DNA of 34,885 nucleotides from an uncultured Prevotellaceae bacterium (GCA_905210415.1 CAJLWM010000016.1:1-34885); one strand, 5' to 3'; shown: positions 24,402 to 32,640, counted from the stretch's first letter. Notes: generated by a model not told the origin, from the sequence alone. Numbers and translations are program-made.

Positions 24402-26750
24402 TCAAAATGGGTAACCAACCGAGAAATGCACTGCCGAGTCTCTATTCCAGTTAGGATGGAACAAAGGCCAATGCTCTTGATGCGATGCCGGATTGTGGGC
24501 TTTCATACCAAAATCCAAGCGAAGCAGGAAGTAAGTGAAATCAAGGCGTATGCCAAGTCCATAACCCAGGGCTATCTGCTCATAGAATTTATTTATCTTG
24601 AACACACCGCCTGGTTGGTCCTCATAATCTTTAATTGTCCATATATTGCCGGCGTCGATAAATGCACCTAGCTCTATCACCCAAAATAGTTTTGCTCGAT
24701 ATTCAAGATTCATATCGAGGCGCACATCACCACATTGATAGATAAAGCTTTTCACTGAGTTGGTGGCGTAGTAGCTACCCGGACCAAGGGTACGCACGCC
24801 CCAGCCTCTCACGCTGTTGGCACCACCCGCATAGAAGCGTTTCTCGAATGGCAACACGAGGCTATTGCCGTATGGCACTGCCACGCCCGCACCCACATGA
24901 AATGCCAAACTGCTACGAGGGTTGAAACTATGCGTGTAGGAATAGTCGGCATCGACCTTGAGATACTGCGAATAATTGATACCAAATACCTTATACGAAT
25001 CGTTATCCTTCTTCTGCCCCACGATGCTCGAGATGCCATAGAGCAAGTTGCCGGCTGTCTCTGCCGCCACCCTGATAGTGTAGACATCAGGTTGATAGCG
25101 TCGCGACAACGGCGAAGCATCGGTCTTATTGGAGTGATAATAAGAGTATCCCATGCGCATAATGAAGTGGTCTTCATAACTATAGCGCAACAGCGGATTG
25201 CTGATTTCGTCAAGGAAATGACTCTTGCTCTTAGGCAGATTCACATAATTCAAGTCAAGCAGATTGAAAGTGTGGCGAGTCTTGTTGGCCCTTTCGCTCC
25301 ACAAATATCGCCAGCTCAAACCGCCTATCACACGCGTATACTCAGGACGCTCCTGATATGTGAAACTTGTAGAGAACTCTGTCGATGCCAATATCTTCTC
25401 CTTGAAGCTGCGCTTGAGGAATGGGGCCTTAAACTTTGGATACTTAACGCCCAATTCACCCATATATTCCGAATAGTTCTCATTGATAAGTCCGTTCAGG
25501 TCGCCAGAAAGGCTTTCATAGCTTGCTCGCACCTTAGCATTGAGCACTTCCGAACCATTGAATAGATTGCGGTGCTGATAGCCCACTCCAAGACCAAAGC
25601 CCAAGTCGCCCTCGGAGTTTGTTCCTTCGAGCGAGAGCGATGCAGTTTGCGTTTTATTGCGCGACGTCAACACATACACATCGAGCCATATCTTGCCGTC
25701 AATCTCGCCAACAGGCACCAATTCCACATTCACAAATTTCACAATGCCCAATCGTCCAAACGATTCATAGGTGCGATTTACGTCGCCCGAACTGTATCGT
25801 TTGCCTGGTTTTATAAAGCAACACTCGTCGAGCACAGCACGGCGCAAATATTTATCCGTGCCATACAGCACCTTATAACCATTGTAATACGATACGTCGT
25901 CGGCCACATAATCGCTCACTTCGTGCATTGTGGCTGGATTGTAATTGGTTACGAACGTAACGTTTCGCACGAAAAACGGTTTGTGAGATGTGTAATACGG
26001 CATCTTATCGTTTTCATAAGGGCGCATCAGATTCATAGTGAGGTCGATATTCTTCTCACCCGCTGCCGTATCGGCCGTGAACGTGATATATTCCTTATTA
26101 AAGGCGAAATATCCTTTCTCGCGCAATCGCTCGCTGATTTGCTGACGCTCTTGGTCGAGCAAATTGCGATCAAACACCGAATTTTTCTTTATCAGAAACA
26201 ACGCCGAGTCGGCAAGTATCAGTTGTCGCAAGGTGTCGTTGGGGATATTATATGCCACCGACGACACATAGTGAGGCACACCTGGCTTCACATTATATGT
26301 TACCACCATCTTCTTCTTGCCCTTGCGGCTTGTGGTGTCGGCCCACACATTGGCGCCCATATAACCCTTATTTACCAGCGCAGTCTGCAATTGCTTCACG
26401 CTTGCATCAGTGAGCGACTGGTCGTATATCACCGGTGGATTGCCCACGCGGCGCACCCATTTGTTAAACCATTTCGTGCTATCCTTGCCGCTGATGTTAT
26501 ACACCGCAAGTTGCAGTTTCATACCACCAAGCACTTTGTGATTAGGAGTCTGACGGAGGTAATTCACCAAGTCGGCGCTCTTCACCTCTTTCTTCGAGCC
26601 CTCGTTTGCGATATTAAACTTAACATCGTCAAGCAGATACTTACCATCGGGCACATGCTTGGTAGAACTACATGCCGAGACAAGCAATGCCAACATCAGC
26701 ACGCCTATCATCTTCAGGCAACACGTATGTATGCAGAATTTATTCATCAA
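24402..26750 (-). CDS. tamL: TamL-type BamA/TamA family outer membrane lipoprotein
   Basis: A 782-residue outer membrane protein. A lipoprotein signal peptide (hydrophobic core GVLMLALLVSAC, lipidation at about Cys27) is followed by STKHVPDGKYLL, a typical TamL beginning. Periplasmic POTRA-like domains span about residues 35-370. The C-terminal BamA-like 16-strand barrel carries the signature GGANSVRGWGVRTLGPGSY, and the protein ends on an aromatic residue (SVGYPF). TamL replaces TamA in Bacteroidota and partners with TamB in outer membrane protein or lipid transport. No tamB gene is in the window. A strong promoter lies only 19 bases upstream, which supports the start at 26750 (or the adjacent ATG at 26747). 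Confidence 0.9.
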   Translation of the reverse strand: MMNKFCIHTCCLKMIGVLMLALLVSACSSTKHVPDGKYLLDDVKFNIANEGSKKEVKSADLVNYLRQTPNHKVLGGMKLQLAVYNISGKDSTKWFNKWVRRVGNPPVIYDQSLTDASVKQLQTALVNKGYMGANVWADTTSRKGKKKMVVTYNVKPGVPHYVSSVAYNIPNDTLRQLILADSALFLIKKNSVFDRNLLDQERQQISERLREKGYFAFNKEYITFTADTAAGEKNIDLTMNLMRPYENDKMPYYTSHKPFFVRNVTFVTNYNPATMHEVSDYVADDVSYYNGYKVLYGTDKYLRRAVLDECCFIKPGKRYSSGDVNRTYESFGRLGIVKFVNVELVPVGEIDGKIWLDVYVLTSRNKTQTASLSLEGTNSEGDLGFGLGVGYQHRNLFNGSEVLNAKVRASYESLSGDLNGLINENYSEYMGELGVKYPKFKAPFLKRSFKEKILASTEFSTSFTYQERPEYTRVIGGLSWRYLWSERANKTRHTFNLLDLNYVNLPKSKSHFLDEISNPLLRYSYEDHFIMRMGYSYYHSNKTDASPLSRRYQPDVYTIRVAAETAGNLLYGISSIVGQKKDNDSYKVFGINYSQYLKVDADYSYTHSFNPRSSLAFHVGAGVAVPYGNSLVLPFEKRFYAGGANSVRGWGVRTLGPGSYYATNSVKSFIYQCGDVRLDMNLEYRAKLFWVIELGAFIDAGNIWTIKDYEDQPGGVFKINKFYEQIALGYGLGIRLDFTYFLLRLDFGMKAHNPASHQEHWPLFHPNWNRDSAVHFSVGYPF

Positions 26751-26768
26751 TCATCTCTTTTCGAGCAG

Positions 26769-26798
26769 CAAAGTTAGCACATATAATGCAGTTTTCAA
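26769..26798 (-). promoter_or_regulatory. Bacteroidetes-type promoter of tamL
   Basis: On the - strand TTG (26798-26796), 19 bases, then TAACTTTG (26776-26769). The tamL start codon is 18 bases downstream, so the leader is very short. This promoter also fits expression of the HAD gene behind tamL. Confidence 0.75.
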
Positions 26799-26821
26799 TA
26801 AATCTCACTCAGCAAACCGCA

Positions 26822-27247
26822 CTAAAAACCTCGCATTCCGCGGCTTTCAAGATAATCAGTGAGTATAATAGTGGCCGCAATGCTATCTACGCGGGCCTTA
26901 TCGCGGCGGTCGCTCTTTTTCATGCCACCATCTATCATAGCCTTGTGCGCAATTGTGCTGGTGAAGCGCTCATCATACATCACCACATCAACATCAGGCA
27001 TCTCCTTGCGCAGTTTTGCCACAAACGGAGTGATATATCTCATGCTCTCCGACGGCTGCCCATTGAGCTGCTTTGGCAAGCCCACCACAATGGTGTCGAC
27101 CGGCTCCTTTGCCATATAATTCTTCAGATATTGCATCAGGGTGTGCGTAGGCACTGTTTCAAGCCCGTTTGCTATTATTTGAAGTGTATCTGTCACTGCA
27201 AGCCCAGTGCGCTTGCGTCCATAATCTATTGCTAATATTCGTCCCAT
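26822..27247 (-). CDS. ruvX: Putative Holliday junction resolvase RuvX (YqgF)
   Basis: A 141-residue RNase H-fold protein of the RuvX/YqgF family, implicated in pre-16S rRNA 5'-end maturation and earlier predicted to resolve Holliday junctions. The opening GRILAIDYGRKRTGLAVTD holds the first catalytic Asp (Asp8), and VVGLPKQLNGQPSE forms the central block. YDERFTS and the late KARVDSIAATIILTDYL carry the remaining acidic residues. The length is normal. It is on the same strand as tamL, 71 bases upstream of the tamL start, but tamL has its own promoter. Confidence 0.93.
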   Translation of the reverse strand: MGRILAIDYGRKRTGLAVTDTLQIIANGLETVPTHTLMQYLKNYMAKEPVDTIVVGLPKQLNGQPSESMRYITPFVAKLRKEMPDVDVVMYDERFTSTIAHKAMIDGGMKKSDRRDKARVDSIAATIILTDYLESRGMRGF

Positions 27248-27251
27248 ATCA

Positions 27252-27259
27252 CAAATTTA
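27252..27259 (-). promoter_or_regulatory. Candidate -7 box of ruvX
   Basis: The - strand reads TAAATTTG (TAnnTTTG), just before the ruvX start at 27247. The leader would be nearly absent. No TTTG partner is seen at standard spacing. Confidence 0.35.
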
Positions 27260-27578
27260 GTCATTATTTTGTGCATATTGCGATATTTTCCCTAATTTTG
27301 AATAATTACTGCACACTAAAAACATAAAAAAGAGTATTTTGCAACGGATAGGTTTTGAGGAACCACTAATCAAAATGTGCCTATACATCATTCTTATATT
27401 CATTGCAAATATAGAGAAACTCCATGTATATTTGGTTAATCTAATAAGTGCTCAGTAATGATACGCATCAATGTGATCCACGTGGCGATTTCCACTATTC
27501 CTCAGTCTATATTTGATAATTTATTATTCGATAAAAAAGGTTACCTTTGCAATAGCACTAACAAAACAAAAGTCTATT
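27260..27578. other. Intergenic spacer between ruvX and the AlbA_2 gene
   Basis: AT-rich divergent spacer. It includes a palindrome CCACGTGG (27478-27485) and a -7 box TACCTTTG (27542-27549) facing the + strand gene, whose likely start is 27579. The nearest TTTG (27512-27515) is 26 bases from that -7 box, longer than standard. No RNA gene or other ORF was recognised. Confidence 0.4.
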
Positions 27579-29063
27579 ATGACAATAGAAGACATACAAG
27601 CAATCATAACAGGTGATGAAACACGCACGTTGGAAATAAAGAAAACAACGGGCGAATTGAAGGATGGCATGCGTTCCGCTTGCGCATTTCTCAATACGTC
27701 AGGAGGCTGGTTGCTATTTGGCATTGCTCCTACGACGCTGAAGATTCTTGGACAGCAGGTAACAGACAACACCCGAAAAGAGATTGCAAGAGAATTCGCG
27801 AAGTTGGAACCATTGATTGATCTACCTATTGAATATATCGACGTGCCAGACAGATCTGGCTGTCAATTAATAGCACTACATCTGGATGCACCATCATATT
27901 GGGACACGCCTTATACATACGACAACAAACCATATATGCGAATCGGAAGCACTACTGTCGTCATGCCACGAGAAGTCTTTGAGGACAGATTGATGCGTAG
28001 CAAGAAGAATCTCCATAAATGGGAAGATCAAATCTGCGAGGACATCACAATTGCCGATTTGGAGGAACAACATATTCGTGGCAGTGTCCGTCTCGGCGTG
28101 GAACGAGGGCGAATGCCAGAATCTTCTCTCATGGAGTCAACAGAAAGCCTTCTAGAAAAGTTAAAACTTACGACAAAAGGCAGATTAAAGAATGCAGCAG
28201 CAGCTCTATTCCTTAGAGACACCAGTCAATTTCCACAATTTTTACTCCGCCTGGCTCGATTCCGAGGAAACAACAAAGCAGAATTCCTTGACAATCAAAG
28301 AGTATGCGGCAATTTCTTCAATCTACTTGATGCCGGTATGGCATTTTTCTTCAAGCACCTTTCCCTCAGCGGTAAAATCGTAGGCTTCACAAGAGAAGAG
28401 AAATTGGAAGTGCCCGCCGAAGCGTTGCGCGAAGCACTGACAAACGCTCTTTGTCACAGACAATTCCATAACACAAGTAGCTCAGTGGGTATTGCCATAT
28501 ATGATGATCGAATAGAAATTGAAAACACAGGTCACTTACCTGACGAATTGACCGTTGAGACCATTAAACAGCCCCATCACTCATTTCCGCAAAACCCAAC
28601 TATTGCAGATGTGCTATTCAAGACCACGTTCTTGGAGAATTGGGGCAGCGGAGTTGAGAGAATGGTCGATGCATGTCGTGAAGCAAACCTCCCAGAACCT
28701 GAGTTTAATCAAAATGCAGCATTCGTATGGGTCACATTCAAACGCACAGCCATACAACCATATAACCATACAACTTCACCATACAACCATGCAACCAAAC
28801 AAGTTCACCATACAACTTCAAAAGGAATGGCCAAAGACAAACGCCAAAAGAAGTTCTTGTCGGTTATTGGTGAAAATGGATCAAACTTAAAAGCGCTGAT
28901 GGACAGCATGAATTTACGCAATAGGTCAAGTTTTATGAACACCTATATAGCGCCAAATTTGGCAGAAGGTTATATTGCTATGCTCTACCCAGAGTCCCCT
29001 AACCACCCTATGCAATCATATTATCTAACCAACAAAGGCAGAGAACTTTTGAAACAACTCTAA
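27579..29063 (+). CDS. AlbA_2/Schlafen-type ATP-binding transcriptional regulator-like protein
   Basis: A 494-residue protein starting MTIEDIQAIITG (27579). An in-frame ATG at 27513 would start upstream of the promoter -7 box. Residues 10-120 form an AlbA_2 (Schlafen AlbA) domain with TLEIKKTTGELKDGMRSACAFLNTSGGWLLFGI. Residues 290-390 form a GHKL-type ATPase (HATPase_c_4) with REALTNALCHRQF, DDRIEIENTGHLP and NWGSGVERM. A low-complexity His/Thr/Asn/Pro linker is encoded at 28746-28819. The C-terminus looks like a winged helix (LKALMDSMNLRNRSSFMNTYI). Such proteins are common in Bacteroidales accessory regions and are usually called putative DNA-binding regulators; the true role is unknown. 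Confidence 0.85.
   Translation: MTIEDIQAIITGDETRTLEIKKTTGELKDGMRSACAFLNTSGGWLLFGIAPTTLKILGQQVTDNTRKEIAREFAKLEPLIDLPIEYIDVPDRSGCQLIALHLDAPSYWDTPYTYDNKPYMRIGSTTVVMPREVFEDRLMRSKKNLHKWEDQICEDITIADLEEQHIRGSVRLGVERGRMPESSLMESTESLLEKLKLTTKGRLKNAAAALFLRDTSQFPQFLLRLARFRGNNKAEFLDNQRVCGNFFNLLDAGMAFFFKHLSLSGKIVGFTREEKLEVPAEALREALTNALCHRQFHNTSSSVGIAIYDDRIEIENTGHLPDELTVETIKQPHHSFPQNPTIADVLFKTTFLENWGSGVERMVDACREANLPEPEFNQNAAFVWVTFKRTAIQPYNHTTSPYNHATKQVHHTTSKGMAKDKRQKKFLSVIGENGSNLKALMDSMNLRNRSSFMNTYIAPNLAEGYIAMLYPESPNHPMQSYYLTNKGRELLKQL
28746..28819 (+). repeat. Degenerate ACAACCAT-type tandem repeats inside the AlbA_2 gene
   Basis: Short imperfect copies of CATACAACC, TATAACCAT and CACCATACAAC follow each other for about 74 bases, between the ATPase domain and the C-terminal winged-helix-like segment. 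They encode a His-Thr-Thr/Asn/Pro-rich linker (PYNHTTSPYNHATKQVHHTT). At least one other frame through the stretch is also open and reads similar residues. Confidence 0.75.
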
Positions 29064-29107
29064 TTTAAAATTTACAACCCAATATGATAATCACATACAA
29101 ACCGAAA

Positions 29108-30085
29108 ATGAGATACTTATTATTATCACTTATCGCCCTTATCGGCATCAACGCATCGGCCAAAGGCGACCAAAAAGTAAACAAGCAATGGCAAAAGGCC
29201 ATAATTTCAGCAATCGACTCATTCCCTGAGCGAGGTGGATATTACGTTGGCCGTAAAGCCACTCCCGATTTCCCAAAAAGCGCATGGCGCGGATTCAACG
29301 AGGCTTTCAATATGCGCCTTGCCGACCAACGCCCAAATTTCCAAGCATCCAAAGCATGTCCATCTTTTTGCTCTATGGCCACCTACGCAGCCATGATACA
29401 AGCCATCATCCTGTGGGACACCAACGGCGTGGTTTCTCGTCACGCATGGTTTAACCTCAAACCTCTTGTTGGCATCACCGATGGAGTAAACGAACAAGGT
29501 GTGAACCAAAGCGACGGCATGGGCTGTTGGGGGCGCGCCAATGCCAACGGCCCTGGCATGGCAGTTCTTGCCAACGACCTGAAAGTGGGATTTAACTTCA
29601 CTGCATTCCGCGGTGCCAAATCAGAGAAAAACCGCGATAACAAGAATGAGGTCTATCAATCAGACGACGACTGGTGTAACAATCCCATCTGGGAGCAAGC
29701 CATACCTGGCGATTTCATGAAGATTTTCTGGGACCGCAACACATCGGGTAGCGACTGCGGAGCTGTGATTGGCGTTGACGCAAACAAGGATGCCGACCAA
29801 GAGCGCGGACACAGCGTGATTTTCCTCGGCCTTACCGACGACGGCAACGTGAAATACTGGAGCAGCAACGGCCCAACAGCCGACCCTAAAAATGCAGGCT
29901 ACGGCATCGCCATATGCAAAAAGACCGACATTCAGCGTGTAGTTTTCACCCGTATCACCAACCCAGAGAACTTCGACAACGCTAAAAAACTTATGTTCAA
30001 CAATGTACACAAATGGCTTAAAGCACTTGACGGTGAAAGCCATGGCACAACAGCCGAACTAAAGAAATACTGCGGAATTAAATAA
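29108..30085 (+). CDS. Secreted papain-like (NlpC/P60 or CHAP-like) cysteine hydrolase candidate
   Basis: A 325-residue exported protein. The start at 29108 (MRYLLLSLIALIGINASA) gives a clean signal peptide; the ATG at 29084 adds a hydrophilic tail before it. The mature part shows the order expected of NlpC/P60-type cysteine hydrolases. A Cys sits at a helix start (ACPSFCSMATYAAM, about Cys88). PGDFMKIFW follows (about 200-208), then a His in ERGHSVIFLGL (about His235), and a polar residue in KYWSSNGPT (about Asn254). This suggests a peptidoglycan or peptide amidase in the periplasm or outside the cell. The family was not recognised by name, and the triad is an inference from motif order. It lies 44 bases after the AlbA_2 gene on the same strand. 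Confidence 0.55.
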   Translation: MRYLLLSLIALIGINASAKGDQKVNKQWQKAIISAIDSFPERGGYYVGRKATPDFPKSAWRGFNEAFNMRLADQRPNFQASKACPSFCSMATYAAMIQAIILWDTNGVVSRHAWFNLKPLVGITDGVNEQGVNQSDGMGCWGRANANGPGMAVLANDLKVGFNFTAFRGAKSEKNRDNKNEVYQSDDDWCNNPIWEQAIPGDFMKIFWDRNTSGSDCGAVIGVDANKDADQERGHSVIFLGLTDDGNVKYWSSNGPTADPKNAGYGIAICKKTDIQRVVFTRITNPENFDNAKKLMFNNVHKWLKALDGESHGTTAELKKYCGIK

Positions 30086-30156
30086 AAAATAATATACATC
30101 ATTTTTTGTTAAAAAAATGCTACTAATCTCTAAAGAAATGTAAAAGGCGAAAAATG

Positions 30157-30188
30157 TTTGCAAATTATAAACACCCTTAATAAATTTG
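30157..30188 (+). promoter_or_regulatory. Bacteroidetes-type promoter in front of a candidate sRNA
   Basis: TTTG (30157-30160), 20 bases, then TAAATTTG (30181-30188) is one of the best consensus matches in the window. It lies 72 bases after the stop of the secreted hydrolase gene, with no ORF directly downstream. Confidence 0.75.
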
Positions 30189-30190
30189 CA

Positions 30191-30405
30191 CTGGTTTTCT
30201 AACCAGAATGGTTTTTTGTAGCTAACAACCAATTTTTTAATAATGTACATCTCAAAAAATTTATAGTTTCAAAAAGTTTAATGATGACACCATAGTAATA
30301 TGCTTGTCGAGTTTTTGACACTAATTGATTTGAACATTATCATGACATTTTATTAACAATTTACTTCGAGATCAGCCCCACGTGATGTGGGGCTGTTTCT
30401 TTTTA
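30191..30405 (+). ncRNA. Candidate small RNA between a consensus promoter and an intrinsic terminator
   Basis: A unit of about 215 nt runs from the promoter at 30157-30188 to the terminator at 30373-30405. It begins with a tight hairpin CTGGTT/AACCAG (30191-30206, loop TTCT). A second TGGTT/AACCA pair (30209-30213 with 30227-30231) could swap partners with the first. The middle is AU-rich and single-stranded-looking. The longest ORF inside is an unconvincing 18 codons (30300-30356). It may be a stand-alone regulatory RNA. Alternatively the terminator only ends the upstream hydrolase mRNA. No known family was recognised. Confidence 0.5.
30373..30405 (+). terminator. Strong rho-independent terminator
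   Basis: CAGCCCCAC (30373-30381) pairs perfectly with GTGGGGCTG (30387-30395), loop GTGAT, followed by TTTCTTTTT. It is 288 bases after the hydrolase stop codon, further than usual for a 3' UTR, which favours an independent transcript ending here. Confidence 0.92.
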
Positions 30406-30510
30406 CCCCAACGGATTGCAAATTGATATGCTTTTCCAAAAATAATTACATTTTTTAAACCAATCAGCATATTTCAGTATATTTTTTCTACACTTTTCAC
30501 ACTTCAACTA

Positions 30511-30541
30511 TTGCAAGATTGATCTATGTAATGTAATTTTG
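30511..30541 (+). promoter_or_regulatory. Promoter of the ilv operon leader
   Basis: TTG (30511-30513), 20 bases, then TAATTTTG (30534-30541) match the Bacteroidetes consensus. Transcription should begin near 30547, about 36 bases before the leader peptide start codon and about 225 bases before ilvD. Confidence 0.8.
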
Positions 30542-30582
30542 CATAACAAATTTAAACTATTATACACTTATTTATTATAAGT

Positions 30583-30657
30583 ATGAAGCAATTTATCATT
30601 ACAGCCATTAATATTATTATTGCGGTGTTTATTAGCATCGTGGTGGTGATTATATAA
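30583..30657 (+). CDS. ilvL: Ile/Val-rich leader peptide of the ilv operon
   Basis: A 24-codon ORF (ATG 30583, TAA 30655) beginning MKQFIIT and ending VVVII. It contains 10 Ile and 4 Val, the two amino acids made by the enzymes encoded downstream. It includes the runs Ile-Ile-Ile, Val-Val-Val and Ile-Ile just before the stop. It lies 35-40 bases after the predicted transcription start. It is followed after 5 bases by an antiterminator half, and then by a terminator before ilvD. This is the hallmark of ribosome-mediated attenuation: scarcity of charged Ile or Val tRNA stalls the ribosome and allows readthrough. The ORF has no Shine-Dalgarno sequence, as expected for the phylum. The symbol is used by analogy with enterobacterial ilvL. 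Confidence 0.82.
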   Translation: MKQFIITAINIIIAVFISIVVVII

Positions 30658-30662
30658 TATGG

Positions 30663-30729
30663 TGGAGGATTGATTGCAACTATAATAGCAAATTAGATAA
30701 TTAATAATACGGTTTAAACCTTTCCTCCA
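30663..30729 (+). promoter_or_regulatory. Antiterminator pairing of the ilv attenuator
   Basis: TGGAGGA (30663-30669) is perfectly complementary to TCCTCCA (30723-30729), which overlaps the 5' arm of the terminator, so the two structures exclude each other. The first segment begins 5 bases after the leader stop codon. A ribosome sitting on that stop codon would cover it and let the terminator form; one stalled upstream on Ile/Val codons would leave it free. Confidence 0.65.
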
Positions 30730-30761
30730 ATCTCGCAGATTAAGGAAAGGTTTTTATTTTT
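30716..30761 (+). terminator. Attenuator terminator ahead of ilvD
   Basis: AAACCTTTCCT (30716-30726) pairs with AGGAAAGGTTT (30743-30753). An inner AATCT/AGATT stem (30729-30733 with 30737-30741) closes on the loop CGC, and TTTTTATTTTT follows. It ends 10 bases before the ilvD start codon, so it can only act as an attenuator for that gene. Confidence 0.92.
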
Positions 30762-30770
30762 GGAAACAAT

Positions 30771-32597
30771 ATGAGCAAACCATTACGAAGTGTTTTTACG
30801 ATTAACGGACGCCGAATGGCTGGAGCAAGAGCCCTCTGGGTGGCCAACGGAATGAAAAAGGAGCAAATTGGTAAGCCAGTGATTGCCATCGTAAACTCTT
30901 TCACCCAATTTGTGCCTGGTCACACCCACCTGCACGAAATCGGACAAATAGTAAAAAAAGAAATCGAACGACTCGGCTGCTTTGCTGCCGAATTCAATAC
31001 CATAGCCATCGACGATGGCATTGCCATGGGGCATCAAGGAATGCTATATTCACTGCCTTCGCGCGACCTCATAGCCGATAGCGTGGAATATATGGTGAAC
31101 GCGCACCGCGCCGACGCGATGATATGCATCAGCAACTGCGACAAAATCACCCCTGGCATGCTCATGGCTGCCATGCGACTCAATATCCCCACCGTGTTCT
31201 GCTCGGGCGGACCAATGGAGGCCGGCCACCTTGGCAAGCGCTCCCTCGACCTCGTGAACGTGATGGTGGACTCGGCCGACCAGTCGATCGACGACAACAC
31301 CGTGGCGAAAATCGAAGAAGCCGGTTGCCCTACCTGCGGCTCGTGTTCCGGAATGTTTACCGCCAATTCTATGAATTGCCTCAACGAGGCCCTCGGCATG
31401 GCACTGCCTGGCAATGGCACCGTGTTGTCGACCCACACCAATCGCATCGCTCTCTTCAAGCGGGCCGCAGCACAGATTGTGAAAAATGCCTACGCATACT
31501 ACAACGATGACGACGAAAGTGTGCTTCCGCGCAACATCGCTTCTCGTGAAGCTATACTCAATGCCATGTCGCTCGACATCGCTATGGGCGGCAGCACCAA
31601 CACCGTGCTTCACCTCCTTGCTATAGCCAACGAGGCTGGCACCGACTTCACAATGAAAGATATCGACATGCTCTCACGCAAAACTCCAGTGCTTTGCAAA
31701 GTTGCTCCAAATTCACCCGACTACCATATCGAGGACGTCAACCGCGCCGGTGGCATAATGTCGATAATGGGAAGGCTTGCGGCAAAGGGCCTCATCGACA
31801 CAAGCGTGAAGCGTGTAGACGGACTGACGCTTGGCGAGGCTATCGACCGCTATGCGCTTGAGGGTAAAGATTTCAGCGATGAAGCCCGCAACCTATGGCT
31901 CAGTGCCCCTGCCGGTGTGCGCACCACCACGATGGGCAGTCAATCTTGCCAATACCCATCGCTCGACGACAACCGCGCCATCGGGTGTATACGTGATATC
32001 GAACACGCCTATGTGAAAGACGGCGGTCTGGCGGTGCTTTACGGCAACATTGCCCAAGACGGCTGCGTAGTGAAGACTGCTGGCGTAGACGAAAGCATAT
32101 TTCATTTTGTGGGCAAAGCCAAGGTATTTGAAAGCCAAGAAGATGCCGTTGAAGGCATTCTCCACGACAAGGTGCAAGCCGGCGACGTGGTGGTTATCAC
32201 CTACGAAGGTCCTAAGGGCGGCCCGGGCATGCAGGAGATGCTCTACCCCACATCATACATCAAATCCAAGCACCTCGGCAAGCAATGCGCCCTTATCACC
32301 GACGGCCGATTTTCCGGTGGCACATCGGGGCTTTCTATAGGCCATATCTCACCCGAAGCGGCTCGCGGCGGCAACATCGCCTTGGTGAAAGACGGCGACA
32401 TTATCGACATCAACATTCCTCAACGCTCCATCAACCTCATGATAAGCGATGAAGAACTTGCCGCACGCCGCAAAGCCGAGGAAACACTTGGCAAAACAGC
32501 ATTCACTCCAAAGACCCGCAAAAGAGAGGTATCAAAAGCCTTGCAAGCCTACGCATCGATGGTGACATCTGCCGACCGTGGCGGCGTGAGAGAATAA
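30771..32597 (+). CDS. ilvD: Dihydroxy-acid dehydratase
   Basis: A 608-residue enzyme of the IlvD/Edd family that dehydrates 2,3-dihydroxy-isovalerate and its methylvalerate homologue to the 2-keto acids preceding Val and Ile. Iron-sulfur-cluster cysteines lie in [14 protein letters not shown] (about residues 116-129) and [19 protein letters not shown] (about 184-202). Other family blocks are [41 protein letters not shown] and [23 protein letters not shown]. The length is close to E. coli IlvD (616). It is the first structural gene behind the Ile/Val attenuator. ilvB starts 43 bases after its stop. Confidence 0.96.
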   Translation: MSKPLRSVFTINGRRMAGARALWVANGMKKEQIGKPVIAIVNSFTQFVPGHTHLHEIGQIVKKEIERLGCFAAEFNTIAIDDGIAMGHQGMLYSLPSRDLIADSVEYMVNAHRADAMICISNCDKITPGMLMAAMRLNIPTVFCSGGPMEAGHLGKRSLDLVNVMVDSADQSIDDNTVAKIEEAGCPTCGSCSGMFTANSMNCLNEALGMALPGNGTVLSTHTNRIALFKRAAAQIVKNAYAYYNDDDESVLPRNIASREAILNAMSLDIAMGGSTNTVLHLLAIANEAGTDFTMKDIDMLSRKTPVLCKVAPNSPDYHIEDVNRAGGIMSIMGRLAAKGLIDTSVKRVDGLTLGEAIDRYALEGKDFSDEARNLWLSAPAGVRTTTMGSQSCQYPSLDDNRAIGCIRDIEHAYVKDGGLAVLYGNIAQDGCVVKTAGVDESIFHFVGKAKVFESQEDAVEGILHDKVQAGDVVVITYEGPKGGPGMQEMLYPTSYIKSKHLGKQCALITDGRFSGGTSGLSIGHISPEAARGGNIALVKDGDIIDINIPQRSINLMISDEELAARRKAEETLGKTAFTPKTRKREVSKALQAYASMVTSADRGGVRE

Positions 32598-32640
32598 CAA
32601 TACTCAACTTCAACAATTCTTAGGTATAACATACATTGAT

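Noticed and set aside
25572..26777. A 401-codon open frame on the + strand, antisense to tamL
   Set aside because: It lies entirely opposite a well-supported BamA/TamA-family gene. Its product has no recognisable domain and is rich in His, Arg and Cys, as expected of a shadow frame.
28746..28819. Short repeats considered as a CRISPR array
   Set aside because: Units are under 12 bases, degenerate, without unique spacers, and lie inside a coding frame; no cas gene is present.
30300..30356. An 18-codon ORF inside the candidate sRNA
   Set aside because: It has no conserved-looking composition, no favourable upstream sequence and lies in AT-rich DNA where such ORFs arise by chance. Kept only as a possible alternative to a non-coding role.
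30664..30668. GGAGG resembling a Shine-Dalgarno sequence
   Set aside because: No start codon follows at a suitable distance, and Bacteroidota ribosomes sequester the anti-Shine-Dalgarno. It is better explained as part of the ilv antiterminator.
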